Source: Uliginosibacterium aquaticum
GTDB taxonomy: Bacteria > Pseudomonadota > Gammaproteobacteria > Burkholderiales > Rhodocyclaceae
Length of the DNA stretch: 64,000 nucleotides
Assembly: GCF_012972705.2 (NCBI RefSeq)
Contig: NZ_JABCSC020000001.1
Coordinates: 1,488,001-1,552,000 of the forward strand
Direction of reading: 5' to 3'
In this document: piece by piece, positions 17,272-27,005 of the stretch
Position numbering within the stretch: the first letter of the stretch is position 1
How the letters are laid out: each line of letters opens with the position of its first letter
Notes under the pieces: generated by a model
Seen by the model: only the letters and a program-made list of their open reading frames with translations
The model's database searches: none
Told to the model about the DNA's origin: nothing
Position numbers and translations under genes: made by a program

Positions 17272-17682
17272 ATGAATGCCCTGAATCTATCTGCGCAGGC
17301 CAGTGGCCTGCCTCAAGCTGGGCGCTGCCAGCGCCGTGAAGCGCAGCCGGATTGGCGTGCCGTATTGCCCAAGCAATGGGCGAGCAGCGTGCTGGCGCCG
17401 CGCGCTTTCGAGCGTTTCCGCGACTACGAAATCCTCTCCGAGCGTGTGCTGGGCTATCTCTGCGAGGGCGATGAGTCGCCTTGTTATTGCGAGCATTACT
17501 TCGTGCTGACGGATCTTCGCTCGGATGACGACGAGAACTACTACCTTGCACCGAGTTACGGCGAGCACCTGGTGGCTTGGCAGATGAAGGATGGCCGCTG
17601 GCTCATCCATCGCCGCATCACACATGGCGAGGCTTGCCAGTCACAGGCCTTTTTCTCCTTCGCGGATGACATGCCGCGCTGA
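17272..17682 (+). CDS. Unknown protein under a ModE box
   Basis: 136 residues; not recognised. A basic N-terminal 50 residues is followed by an acidic domain ERFRDYEILSERVLGYLCEG...YCEHYFVLTDLRSDDDENYYLAPSYGE, then a likely beta segment VAWQMKDGRWLIHRRI. Four Cys occur after residue 50. No signal peptide or membrane span. A good GGAAGG ribosome site precedes the ATG at 17272. It sits between modD and the molbindin gene behind a ModE-like operator, which suggests a molybdenum-responsive function; what it does is not known. Confidence 0.75.
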   Translation: MNALNLSAQASGLPQAGRCQRREAQPDWRAVLPKQWASSVLAPRAFERFRDYEILSERVLGYLCEGDESPCYCEHYFVLTDLRSDDDENYYLAPSYGEHLVAWQMKDGRWLIHRRITHGEACQSQAFFSFADDMPR

Positions 17683-17721
17683 GCGGAGGCGGTCATGCGC
17701 GCGCCTGCTCATTCTGCCTGT

Positions 17722-18150
17722 TCAGTTTTTCACGCCGATGATCACCGAAGAGGCCTTGATCACCGCCGTGGCGGCTACGCCTTCCTTGATGCCCAGCTCG
17801 GTCGTGGCATCACGCGTGATGCTGGCGAAGATCTCGGCGCCGCCGGGCAGGGCGATGATCACTTCGGCGCTGACCGGGCCCTGTGCCAGCTTCTTCACAG
17901 TGCCGGTGAGGCAGTTGCGAGCCGAGAGTTTCACCCCGCTGCCATCGGTCATGACCATGACGTTCGATGCCTTGACGAGGGCCACTACCGGCTTGCCAAC
18001 GGCCAGCCCCAGCGTTTGTACGCTGCCCTGGGTGATGGTGGCGACGAGCTTGTCGCCGCCCGCCGTACTGATTTCAACTTCGGCACTCACCGGCCCACTG
18101 CTGAGGGCGCTGATCGTGCCTTCAAAACTGTTGCGCGCGCTGATTTTCAT
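17722..18150 (-). CDS. modG: Molbindin with two Mop domains
   Basis: 142 residues made only of two tandem Mop/TOBE domains, each starting SARN (KISARNSFEGTISAL at 2-16 and KLSARNCLTGTVKKL near 74-88) and ending KASNVMVMTD or KASSVIIGV. Such proteins form oligomers that bind molybdate and buffer it in the cytoplasm. Divergent from modE; a ModE-like box between them probably controls both. Start at 18150 chosen for the AAGGCAAG ribosome site and because the domain begins at once. Confidence 0.93.
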   Translation of the reverse strand: MKISARNSFEGTISALSSGPVSAEVEISTAGGDKLVATITQGSVQTLGLAVGKPVVALVKASNVMVMTDGSGVKLSARNCLTGTVKKLAQGPVSAEVIIALPGGAEIFASITRDATTELGIKEGVAATAVIKASSVIIGVKN

Positions 18151-18270
18151 CTTCTTGCCTTTCCTGAGAGCTTGCGTGGAGGGATGGGCAGACTGTATCG
18201 GGTGCCTCTGCGACAGCTCAACCATAACGGGGCTGGATTCGGAATCTGGAATAAGCACAATTCAAGTCAA

Positions 18271-18298
18271 CTCGCTGTATTGGTGAGAATATAACGAT
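18271..18298. promoter_or_regulatory. ModE-box candidate at the modE start
   Basis: TCGCTGTATT-GGTGAG-AATATAACGA, again a CGNTATAT/ATATAACG arrangement. It ends one base before the modE ATG (18299) and lies 120 bp from the divergent modG ATG. Binding here would block modE, suggesting autoregulation. Confidence 0.75.
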
Positions 18299-19138
18299 AT
18301 GAACAAACCGGACATTTCTGGCATGAAAAAAGTCCCACGCATGATTGGCCGTTTCGGTGTCGATCTGGCCGCCGGCAGTTTTCTCGGCGATACCCGCATC
18401 CGCCTGCTGGAGGCCATCGAGCAGTGCGGCTCTATTTCGCAGGCGGCGCGCGAGGTGCCGCTTTCCTACAAGGCCGCATGGGATGCCGTGGATGCCATGA
18501 ACAATCTGGCCGAGGAGCCGCTGGTGGAGCGCTCAGCCGGTGGCAAGCATGGCGGCGGAACCTTGCTGACCGCTTATGGCAAGCGTGTGGTGAGCCTTTA
18601 CCGGGCGATGGAAGCGGAATATCAGCTGGCGCTGGACCGGGTGACCGCCAGCCTCAGCGATCCGGCCGGCGAAGATCCGCAAGCCCTGCGGCGCCTGATG
18701 CGCAGCGTGGGCGTGACACCCAGCGCCCGCAACCAGTTTGTGGGCCCGGTCACTACTTTGCGCGCCGGAGAAGTGACCTTCGAGGTGGGCATCCGCTTTG
18801 ACGGTATGAACGAGGTGGTAGCCCAGGTGTCGCGCGAAGGTGCCGAACAGTTGCAGCTGACCATCGGTCGGGAACTGCATGCCTGGGTCAATTCGTCGGC
18901 GGTGATCCTGATGACAGATGAAAGCTTGCGTATCTCGGCACGCAACCAGTTGTGGGGTGAGGTGCTGCGCATTCACGAAGGACCGGTGTCGGTGGATGTG
19001 GTGCTGGGCCTGCCGGCCGGCCGCACGGTGAGCGCCCTGATCACACGCGAATCCCTGCATGAGCTTGGCTTGAAGGAAGGCTTGCGCGCCTGCGCGGTGT
19101 TCAAGGCTTCCAGCGTGATGCTGTGTTCTTTTGATTGA
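18299..19138 (+). CDS. modE: Molybdate-responsive regulator ModE
   Basis: 279 residues. N-terminal winged helix-turn-helix of the ModE type (LLEAIEQCGSISQAAREVPLSYKAAWDAVDAMN) followed by two Mop-type molybdate-binding domains beginning SARNQFVGPVTTL and SARNQLWGEVLRI. Binds DNA when loaded with molybdate and represses modABC-type operons. The start codon touches a ModE box and has only a weak ribosome site, so initiation may be inefficient or near-leaderless. First gene of modEABC, with 35 bp to modA. Confidence 0.94.
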   Translation: MNKPDISGMKKVPRMIGRFGVDLAAGSFLGDTRIRLLEAIEQCGSISQAAREVPLSYKAAWDAVDAMNNLAEEPLVERSAGGKHGGGTLLTAYGKRVVSLYRAMEAEYQLALDRVTASLSDPAGEDPQALRRLMRSVGVTPSARNQFVGPVTTLRAGEVTFEVGIRFDGMNEVVAQVSREGAEQLQLTIGRELHAWVNSSAVILMTDESLRISARNQLWGEVLRIHEGPVSVDVVLGLPAGRTVSALITRESLHELGLKEGLRACAVFKASSVMLCSFD

Positions 19139-19155
19139 GTTTCCTCCTGCTGTAG

Positions 19156-19917
<762 letters not shown>

Positions 19918-19925
19918 GGAAAAGC

Positions 19926-20606
19926 ATGCTGCAAACCCAGGACTGGTCGGCCATCTGGCTCACCCTGAAACTGGCCACCACGGTTACGGCGCTCTTGCTG
20001 CTACTTGGCACGCCGCTGGCCTGGTGGCTGGCCAATACGCGATCGCGCCTGCGTGGGGCGGCGAGTGCCCTGGTGTCGATGCCGTTGGTGCTGCCACCGA
20101 CCGTGCTGGGTTTCTACCTGCTCTTGCTGATGGGGCCTAACGGCCCCCTCGGCCAGCTGACCCAGTCCCTCGGGCTGGGCCTGCTGCCTTTCACCTTTGG
20201 CGGTCTGGTGCTGGCCTCGACCTTCTATTCCTTGCCCTTCGTGGTCCAGCCGATCCAGAACGCCATCGAAGCCATCGGCGCCCGTCCGCGCGAAGTGGCC
20301 GCCACCTTGCGCGCATCTCCCTGGGACAGTTTCTGGTCGGTGATTCTGCCCCTGGCGCGGCCCGGTTTTCTGACTGCCGCGGTGCTGGGCTTTGCGCATA
20401 CGGTGGGCGAATTCGGGGTGGTGCTGATGATCGGTGGCAACATTCCGGGGCAGACGCGAGTGGTCTCGGTGCAGATCTTCGATCATGTCGAGGCGCTGGA
20501 ATATGCGCAGGCGCACTGGTTGTCGGCCGGCATGGTGGCCTTCTCCTTCCTGGTGCTGCTGTTGCTCTACAGTCTGAATCCGGATTCGCGCAGGAGGGGC
20601 GTATGA
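19926..20606 (+). CDS. modB: Molybdate ABC transporter permease
   Basis: 226 residues, about five membrane spans, with the inner-membrane permease EAA loop visible as [33 protein letters not shown]. The start [21 protein letters not shown] is typical for ModB. Stop overlaps the modC start (ATGA). Confidence 0.95.
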   Translation: MLQTQDWSAIWLTLKLATTVTALLLLLGTPLAWWLANTRSRLRGAASALVSMPLVLPPTVLGFYLLLLMGPNGPLGQLTQSLGLGLLPFTFGGLVLASTFYSLPFVVQPIQNAIEAIGARPREVAATLRASPWDSFWSVILPLARPGFLTAAVLGFAHTVGEFGVVLMIGGNIPGQTRVVSVQIFDHVEALEYAQAHWLSAGMVAFSFLVLLLLYSLNPDSRRRGV

Positions 20607-21682
20607 GCGAATCGATGAAGATCCGGGTTCGGCATGCCTTCACGGGTTTTACCCTGGATGTCGATCTGCAATTGCCGGGGCGTGGCGTGACGGTGCTGTT
20701 TGGTCACTCCGGTTCCGGCAAGACCACCTTGTTGCGCTGCGTGGCCGGGCTTGAGCGTGCGGAGCAGGCGCACATCGCGCTGCAGGGCGAGTGCTGGCAG
20801 GACGAAGCCGGGCGTTTCGTGCCGACCTGGCAGCGCTCGCTGGGTTACGTTTTCCAGGAAGCCAGCCTGTTTCCGCACCTCGATGTGCGTGGCAACCTGG
20901 CCTTCGGCATGAGGCGTGCGACAGGGGCCGTACACGAGGACGAGATCCGGGCGATGGCTGCACGCTTTGGCATCGAGCACTTGCTGGCGCGCAAGCCGGA
21001 TGGCCTCTCTGGCGGCGAGCGCCAGCGTGTGGCGATTGCCCGGGCCTTATTGACGCGCCCGCGCCTGCTGCTGATGGATGAGCCGCTGTCGGCACTCGAT
21101 GCTGCACGCAAGCAGGAGATCCTGCCTTACCTTGAGAGCCTGCACGATGAGCTGGATATCCCCGTGCTGTATGTGACCCATCAGATCGAAGAGGCTGCGC
21201 GCCTTGCCGATCATCTGGTGCTGATGGAACAGGGGCGGGTGCTGGCCAGTGGCCCGCTGGGCGAGACGTTGGCCCGGCTCGATCTCCCGCTGGCACGCGA
21301 TCACGATGCCGGGGTGGTGATCGAGGCGCAGGTGCTCGATCACGAGCCGGCCTGGCAACTAACACGCCTGGGCTTTGCTGGCGGTGAGCTGTTTGTCTCG
21401 CAGCGCCCGCTGGCAGCAGGCAGCCCGGTGCGGGTGCGCATCGTGGCGCGCGACATCAGCATCGCATTGAGTGGTGATAATGCCTCCAGCATCCAGAATC
21501 GCTTCCCGTGCACGCTCAGCGGAATAGCCCCGGCTGAAGATCCGGCGCAATGCCTGGTCGGCCTGGATGCTGCCGGCGTGCCGCTGCTGGCCCGCATCAC
21601 GCGGCGTTCGGCCGAGCAACTCGGACTGCTGGTGGGGCAGAAAGTGTGGGCGCAGGTGAAAGCGGTGGCGCTGCTGGATTGA
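20603..21682 (+). CDS. modC: Molybdate ABC transporter ATP-binding protein
   Basis: 359 residues. Walker [10 protein letters not shown] at 34-42, signature [16 protein letters not shown], Walker [13 protein letters not shown], switch [14 protein letters not shown]. The last ~70 residues form a Mop domain ([21 protein letters not shown]... [11 protein letters not shown]) used for molybdate feedback. Completes modABC. No terminator is obvious between it and the next gene. Confidence 0.96.
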   Translation: MSESMKIRVRHAFTGFTLDVDLQLPGRGVTVLFGHSGSGKTTLLRCVAGLERAEQAHIALQGECWQDEAGRFVPTWQRSLGYVFQEASLFPHLDVRGNLAFGMRRATGAVHEDEIRAMAARFGIEHLLARKPDGLSGGERQRVAIARALLTRPRLLLMDEPLSALDAARKQEILPYLESLHDELDIPVLYVTHQIEEAARLADHLVLMEQGRVLASGPLGETLARLDLPLARDHDAGVVIEAQVLDHEPAWQLTRLGFAGGELFVSQRPLAAGSPVRVRIVARDISIALSGDNASSIQNRFPCTLSGIAPAEDPAQCLVGLDAAGVPLLARITRRSAEQLGLLVGQKVWAQVKAVALLD

Positions 21683-21784
21683 GCAAGCGTGCGGCCGGCA
21701 GAGGGCAGGGATTGCAGCGGAGCCGCGTGCTATCTTGAGAACTGCTGCCGGGCCGTCTGCCCGCTTTCCAGAGGAGTTTGCCGC

Positions 21785-22618
21785 GTGACTGCCGCCATTT
21801 CGCGCCAGGATGAAGTGCTCAGCCGCCTGCTTGATCTTGCGCGCAGCGAGACGCCCTTGCCCTGTTTGCGCGTGCGGGCTTCCCGTGCCCATCTGGTCAA
21901 GGCCTTCGATGTGCCGGGGCCTTCGATCGGCTTCCTCCTGCAGGGGCGCAAGCGCGCCCTGCAGGGTGGGGAGTGGCTCAGTGTCGACACCGGTGAGTTG
22001 TTTCTGGTGCCTGGCGCACGCAGCGTGGACGTGGAGAACATCCCCGATCCGCACAGCGGTGAATACCTCGCCATGTGCATTGTGCTGTGCGAGAACGTGC
22101 TCGAAGCTGCCCGCCAGCTGCTGCCGGCAATGCCGCAAGTGGAGCCAGGTCCGGTGGCTGCCGTGTCGCTGCTGCCCATGCTGGGCGCGCTGGAGGACTG
22201 GTGCGAGGCTTTGCGGCACGGCGATGAAGCGCTTGCGGCCCATGCCATGCTCGGGGTGGTGCTGCATCTGTGCCGGCTGGGCCATCAGGGCCTGCTCAAT
22301 CGTCCGCCGCCAAGCCTGGCGGCACAGATTCGCAGCATGGTGACGCAGAGGCCTGAGCGTGAGTGGAGTTCGGGTGAGATCGAGGAGGCGCTGGCCATGA
22401 GCGGCGCTACCCTGCGACGTCATCTTGCGGCGGAGGGCACGAGCCTGCGCGAGCTGATCGCCAATGCCCGCCTCTCATATGCCCTGCAACTGCTTTATTC
22501 GACGCGCCTGCCGGTCAAGACGGTGGCTCAGCGCGTGGGCTACGCATCGGTGTCCAGCTTCAGCAAGCGCTTTACCGAACGTTACGGGATGGAGCCCTCG
22601 CGGATCGGCAACGCCTGA
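21785..22618 (+). CDS. AraC-family transcriptional regulator
   Basis: 277 residues: an N-terminal cupin-like ligand domain (GPSIGFLLQGRKRALQGGE) and a C-terminal AraC double helix-turn-helix (SGATLRRHLAAEGTSLRELIANARLSYALQLLYSTRLPVKTVAQRVGYASVSSFSKRFTERYG). Start is the GTG at 21785 because AGAGGAG precedes it; an ATG at 21689 lacks one. The next gene, an exported MBL-fold protein, is a plausible target. Ligand unknown. Confidence 0.88.
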   Translation: MTAAISRQDEVLSRLLDLARSETPLPCLRVRASRAHLVKAFDVPGPSIGFLLQGRKRALQGGEWLSVDTGELFLVPGARSVDVENIPDPHSGEYLAMCIVLCENVLEAARQLLPAMPQVEPGPVAAVSLLPMLGALEDWCEALRHGDEALAAHAMLGVVLHLCRLGHQGLLNRPPPSLAAQIRSMVTQRPEREWSSGEIEEALAMSGATLRRHLAAEGTSLRELIANARLSYALQLLYSTRLPVKTVAQRVGYASVSSFSKRFTERYGMEPSRIGNA

Positions 22619-22749
22619 AGCCTCCGGCTTGAACGCTTGGCGCGTGTTTTTGAGCGTTTCGCGACAGGCGAGGGCCCTACACTGGCTGCATCCACCCGAC
22701 TTACCGGGTGATCAATCCTGCTGTATCTGCCATGGAGAGGAACACAAAG

Positions 22750-23748
22750 ATGACTATCCGCCCCGCATTTTCCCGCCAGCTCTTGAGTGTCGCGCTGGCC
22801 CTGGCCAGCCTTGGCGCCGGCATGAGTGCCGCTCCGGCGCTGGCCGCGCCGCCTGCCCAGCTCAAGACCCAGGTCCCCGGCTTCTATCGCTACGCGGTGG
22901 GTGATTTTGAGGTCACCGCACTGTATGACGGTTATGTCGATCTCGACAGCAAGCTGCTCAAGGGCATGCGTGCCCAGCAGATTCAGAGCCTGATGGCGCG
23001 CATGTTCATGCAGGACAGCAAGGGTGTGCAGACCGCGGTGAATGCCTATCTGGTGCATACCGGCGAACGCCTGATCCTGGTGGATGCCGGTTCGGCCAGC
23101 TGTTTCGGCCCGACCCTCGGGCGCGTGCTGGAGAATGTACGGGCCGCGGGCTATGCGCCGGAAGCCGTCGATACCGTACTCCTGACGCATATGCACCCGG
23201 ACCACATGTGCGGGCTTCTGGGCGCCGATGGCAAGCCGGCCTTTACCCGGGCCACGGTGTGGGCTGCGCAGGAAGATGCCGACTTCTGGCTCAGCGAGAA
23301 AATCGCTGCTGCGGCACCTGAAGGCAACCAGCCTTTCTTCCGGATGGCACGCGAGGCGGTGGCGCCTTATCAGGCCGCCGGCACCTTCCGCACCTTCAAG
23401 GCGGGGGAGGCTATCGTGGCGGGTGTGAGCGTGCTGCCTACGCATGGGCACACGCCTGGCCACAGCTCCTATCTGCTCACTTCCGGCACTCAGAAGCTCC
23501 TGGTGTGGGGCGATATCGTGCATAACCACGCGGTGCAGTTCATGCATCCGGAAGTTTCGCTGGAGTTCGATACCGATCAGAAGAAGGCCATTGCTACGCG
23601 CAAGGCCTTGTTTGCGCAGGCGGCCAAGGCCGGGTGGGGGATTGCCGGTGCGCATCTGCCTTTCCCGGGCCTGGGGCGCATCCGCAAGGATGCCCAAGGC
23701 TATGCCTGGGTGCCGGTGGAGTTCGGACCGATCCGCTCGGATCGCTGA
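22750..23748 (+). CDS. Exported MBL-fold metallo-hydrolase
   Basis: 332 residues with a signal peptide (hydrophobic LLSVALALASLGAGMSA, cleavage likely after ALA near 32). Metal site HMHPDH at residues 147-152, later HGHTPGH and GDIVHNHA complete the dinuclear-site ligands. Resembles quorum-quenching/AttM or N-acyl-hydrolase-like periplasmic MBL proteins, but substrate is not determinable. Start ATG 22750 follows GAGAGGA. 131 bp after the AraC gene, followed by a good terminator. Confidence 0.87.
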   Translation: MTIRPAFSRQLLSVALALASLGAGMSAAPALAAPPAQLKTQVPGFYRYAVGDFEVTALYDGYVDLDSKLLKGMRAQQIQSLMARMFMQDSKGVQTAVNAYLVHTGERLILVDAGSASCFGPTLGRVLENVRAAGYAPEAVDTVLLTHMHPDHMCGLLGADGKPAFTRATVWAAQEDADFWLSEKIAAAAPEGNQPFFRMAREAVAPYQAAGTFRTFKAGEAIVAGVSVLPTHGHTPGHSSYLLTSGTQKLLVWGDIVHNHAVQFMHPEVSLEFDTDQKKAIATRKALFAQAAKAGWGIAGAHLPFPGLGRIRKDAQGYAWVPVEFGPIRSDR

Positions 23749-23781
23749 AACAGATCCGCAGCGCTGTGCCGTAGCGAACGG

Positions 23782-23808
23782 AGGCTCCGTGACGGAGCCC
23801 CTTTTTTC
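23782..23808 (+). terminator. Terminator after the MBL-fold gene
   Basis: GGCTCCGT/ACGGAGCC stem with a minimal loop followed by CCTTTTTT. Also faces the convergent polysaccharide exporter gene that ends at 23820. Confidence 0.85.
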
Positions 23809-23819
23809 ATGCGCGGCGC

Positions 23820-25628
23820 TCAGAAGCGCCGTGTCAGCGCCATGCCGAAGCTACCACCCTGATAGGCGCCACTGGCCTGGCGCACATTGTTCATGACCGA
23901 AGCGTACATGCGCAGATACCAGTTACTCCAGATCCCGAAGTAGCCCTGTATCACCGCATCACCGCCGAGCTTGAAGCTGTCCTGGGTGTTGTCCTTGTAG
24001 GTCCCGTAGGAGAGTGACAGGCCGATGGCATTGTTGTCGTTGAGCTTCCAGTAGCCCATGCCGGTCAGCGCGTAGCGTTGATAGTGCTGCGGATCGTAGT
24101 AGCCATGATCCAGATCGTCGCTGAAGCCAAACCAGCGCGCAGCCACACCCAGATCGATGTTGAAGGACTGGGTGCGCCACATGGCACGGCGCGGCGCGAG
24201 GGATACTTCCCAGCGGCGGTTACCGTCGGAGAGATCGTCGTAGGCGAGTTCACTCTCCACCGTGTAGCGGGTGCCCGGCGTCCAGCGCGTGAGCAGGCGG
24301 GCATTGCGACGCTCGATGCCCAGCGAGAGGGCGCGTGGTGACACGGCGTAGTAGTCCTGCCCGATCTCGGGGCGCAGCCACCAGTCGTCCGAGGCGCGGA
24401 TATCGAGACCGGCGCGGTAAGTCTGGCTGGCATCTGCGTCACCGCTGGCCGCACCGCCCAGGCGCAGGTCACCGCTCAGCTCGGGTGAGAAGCTGTGGCG
24501 CGCACCGATCCAGGCGCCCTGGTAGTCAGCGTCGCGTGCGCCATTGATGTTGTCGAGGCCGCTGCCGCTGTCAGCCTTCAGCTTCTGCCAGTCGCCACCC
24601 GCCAGGAAGCGGGTCTCCGGGCTCATTACGTATTCGCCGACCAGGCCCCAGCGGCCGGTGTGCACCTGATCCGAATCCTTGCCATAGTCGGCATAGGCGG
24701 TGACCGAGGAGCGCTGCGGGGTACGCAGATAGAGGGCGAGATCGGCAGTGTCGCGCGTGTCGGGGAGCAGGGTTTCGATCTGCCTCAGGGTTTCGAGGGC
24801 TTCACGCGGGCGGTTGGCGGCCTGCAGGGCAATGGCACGGATGGCCAGAATGTCTGCGTCATGTGGTGTTGCGCTGAGCAGGCGGTCGGTGATTTCCAGC
24901 GCTGGTTTGCTCTTGCCGAGCCAGGCCAGTGAGCGGGCGCGCAGCTCGTCGTAGGCGCGGTCTGCATCGAAATGCACGCGATAGTCCTCAAGCTCGTCGA
25001 GCGCGTCAGGGTAGTTACCGCGCCAGCCTTCGGTGCGGATCAGCTCGAGCCACACTTCTTTCTGTGCTGGTTCGATTTCGAGATAGCGTTTGTAGCCGCT
25101 GACGGCTTTGTCGAGCTGGCCGCCCCAGGCATCGAGGCGGGCCACGCCGAGAATGGTCTCGGTATCGCTGCCCGTGCGTTGAGCAATACGCTGGTAGGCA
25201 TCTATCGCAGCGGGCCGATCACCGGCCCACTTGGCAAGCTCGGCCTTGGCGCGCAGATAGTCGAGATTTTCGGGCGCGAGCTCCACTGCCTTGTTGATCG
25301 AAGCGAGTGCGCCATCGCGATTGCCCGCCATCGACTGGCTCTGCGAGAGCTTGTGCCACAGCGTCGGCTCATCCGGCTGCAGACGGCAGGCTTGCTCGAG
25401 TGCTGCACTGGCCTGCTCGTACTGCTTGAGATGGCCATGGATGTCGGCCAGGCGCAGCCACAGCTCGCTCTGGCCGGGTTCGGTGGCGAGCGCGCGGCGA
25501 TAGATGAGGATTGCGCCCTCCCAGTTGCCGGCCATTTCGGCTTTCAGGCCGTCATCCGGTACGGCAGCAGACAGTGCAGCGAAAGGCTGGGCTGAGGCGA
25601 GCAGGCAGATCAGGAAGAGTTTCTTCAT
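23820..25628 (-). CDS. TPR plus outer-membrane beta-barrel polysaccharide exporter (YaiO-like)
   Basis: 602 residues. Signal peptide (MKKLFLICLLASAQPFAALSA), then roughly eight TPR-type helical repeats (to about residue 320), then a beta-barrel of about 280 residues rich in alternating aromatic strands (SSVTAYADYGKDSDQVHTGR ... ending GMALTRRF, a C-terminal Phe as in many outer-membrane proteins). The barrel resembles the YaiO domain. The layout is that of exporters such as PgaA: periplasmic TPR scaffold plus outer-membrane channel. Starts in the stop of the GT2 gene (ATGA), so production is coupled with the synthase. Confidence 0.82.
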   Translation of the reverse strand: MKKLFLICLLASAQPFAALSAAVPDDGLKAEMAGNWEGAILIYRRALATEPGQSELWLRLADIHGHLKQYEQASAALEQACRLQPDEPTLWHKLSQSQSMAGNRDGALASINKAVELAPENLDYLRAKAELAKWAGDRPAAIDAYQRIAQRTGSDTETILGVARLDAWGGQLDKAVSGYKRYLEIEPAQKEVWLELIRTEGWRGNYPDALDELEDYRVHFDADRAYDELRARSLAWLGKSKPALEITDRLLSATPHDADILAIRAIALQAANRPREALETLRQIETLLPDTRDTADLALYLRTPQRSSVTAYADYGKDSDQVHTGRWGLVGEYVMSPETRFLAGGDWQKLKADSGSGLDNINGARDADYQGAWIGARHSFSPELSGDLRLGGAASGDADASQTYRAGLDIRASDDWWLRPEIGQDYYAVSPRALSLGIERRNARLLTRWTPGTRYTVESELAYDDLSDGNRRWEVSLAPRRAMWRTQSFNIDLGVAARWFGFSDDLDHGYYDPQHYQRYALTGMGYWKLNDNNAIGLSLSYGTYKDNTQDSFKLGGDAVIQGYFGIWSNWYLRMYASVMNNVRQASGAYQGGSFGMALTRRF

Positions 25629-27004
25629 TTGCGCCACCGTTTGTCCTTGAAGATCCAGATGTCGCCCGCAAAGCGCAGCATGGTGATGAAGTCGAACAGG
25701 ATCACGAAGTAGCGCACGGGCGTCAGCAGGATGCCCTTGAGCAGGAACTCGAGGCGGTTGCCCTTGGCTGCGGCGACCAGCGCGAACAGCGCCACGAAGC
25801 TTTCGAAGGCGATGGTGATGAGGAGCGCCTCCCACATCTGCAGCAACAGCATGATGATCATGCTGACGGGGAAGAAGATCTTCTCCACGGCTGACATGAA
25901 CATTACCCAGCCTATCGGCCGGCCGTACTGGCGGGTGTAGTCGTCGCCGAAAGGCTGGCGGTATTGCTCGAAGATTTTGCGCTTGTTGAGGATGTCCTTC
26001 GGGGTGCTGCGCTCCTTGTTCCAGCGCTTGAAGGATTTGAAGGGGCTGCGCATGAGTCCGTCAAAGTAATAGCAGGTTTGCAGGAAGGAGGAGGACCACA
26101 GGTAGAGCTGACGCGGCAGGCGGGAAACCTCGGGTTCGAGTGAGCGGGCCACTACATCGGTGAGCTGGATGTTGCGGTAGCCGTGGTTGAGCATGGCGAA
26201 GCCGATGAAGATGTCTTCGGAGTTGGTGAGGTCATCCCCGAGGAGGGGCTCGTACTGATCGAACACATCCTTCACGTACTGGCGGCGGTAGGCCACGGCG
26301 CAGCCCACCGGATTCAGGATGCTGCCGAAGAAAACCAGCTGGCCACGGTAGATGAAACGCTGCAGCAGCATGTAGAGCACTTCGCGGTACAGATTGCTGA
26401 TGCCACGCTGCAGATGGTGTAGCCAGCTCACTTTGGGGAACACCATCGAATCGGGTACGGCCTCGACGAATTTCTGCAGTGCCGGGCTGTGGGCGAGCTG
26501 TTTCTGGCGATCACGATCGCGCAGAGGCAGGATGGTGCCGCAGGCCGAGGCGATGCCCTTGCCCTGGTAGAGCTCCTCTACGGCGCGCTCGATGTAATTG
26601 TCGGACTCCAGTACGGTGTCGCCATCAAGGATGAACTCCACATCGGCATCGAACTCACGGGCCTGGCGCTTGATCGTGGGCGTCTTGCCGATAGGGTGAG
26701 CACGCGGAATGATCATCACCTCCATGCCCTTGAGCTGGGCAAAGCGCTGTGCGAATTCGATGGTGCGATCCTTGCTGCCATCGTCGACCAGGATGATCTT
26801 TTCCGGTCGCTTGCTCTGGCGCGCGACCGAGGCTAGGCACAGCACGATGTTGGCCTCTTCGTTCAGGGCCGGGATGACCACGTTCACCCGTGCCGCGCGC
26901 CAGTCTTCGGCCGGGGTCGGGGTGGTTTTGTCTGGGCCGTGCACCAGACCGAGAATGCTCAGAATGGTGTTCGGGCTGAGGAAGAATGTTGAGATTGACG
27001 CCAT
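25625..27004 (-). CDS. GT2 polysaccharide synthase with membrane spans (YaiP/PgaC-like)
   Basis: 459 residues. Family-2 motifs in order: VVIPALNEEANIVLCLAS, VDDGSKDRT, LDGDTVLESDNY (DxD-type), NSEDIFIGFAML (ED), and RLPRQLYLWSSS, a variant of the processive QxxRW box with Leu for Arg. The last ~110 residues hold several membrane segments (IGWVMFMSAVEKIFFPVSMIIMLLLQ, AFESFVALFALVAAA, TPVRYFVILFDFITML). It should polymerise an activated sugar at the inner membrane and extrude it. Sugar identity is not shown, but neighbours imply a uronic acid or its epimer. No PilZ domain. Confidence 0.85.
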   Translation of the reverse strand: MASISTFFLSPNTILSILGLVHGPDKTTPTPAEDWRAARVNVVIPALNEEANIVLCLASVARQSKRPEKIILVDDGSKDRTIEFAQRFAQLKGMEVMIIPRAHPIGKTPTIKRQAREFDADVEFILDGDTVLESDNYIERAVEELYQGKGIASACGTILPLRDRDRQKQLAHSPALQKFVEAVPDSMVFPKVSWLHHLQRGISNLYREVLYMLLQRFIYRGQLVFFGSILNPVGCAVAYRRQYVKDVFDQYEPLLGDDLTNSEDIFIGFAMLNHGYRNIQLTDVVARSLEPEVSRLPRQLYLWSSSFLQTCYYFDGLMRSPFKSFKRWNKERSTPKDILNKRKIFEQYRQPFGDDYTRQYGRPIGWVMFMSAVEKIFFPVSMIIMLLLQMWEALLITIAFESFVALFALVAAAKGNRLEFLLKGILLTPVRYFVILFDFITMLRFAGDIWIFKDKRWRK

Positions 27005-27005
27005 C

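Noticed and set aside
22582-23697. Minus-strand frame opposite the MBL-fold gene
   Set aside because: The plus strand shows signal peptide and HxHxDH metal site, so it is the real gene.
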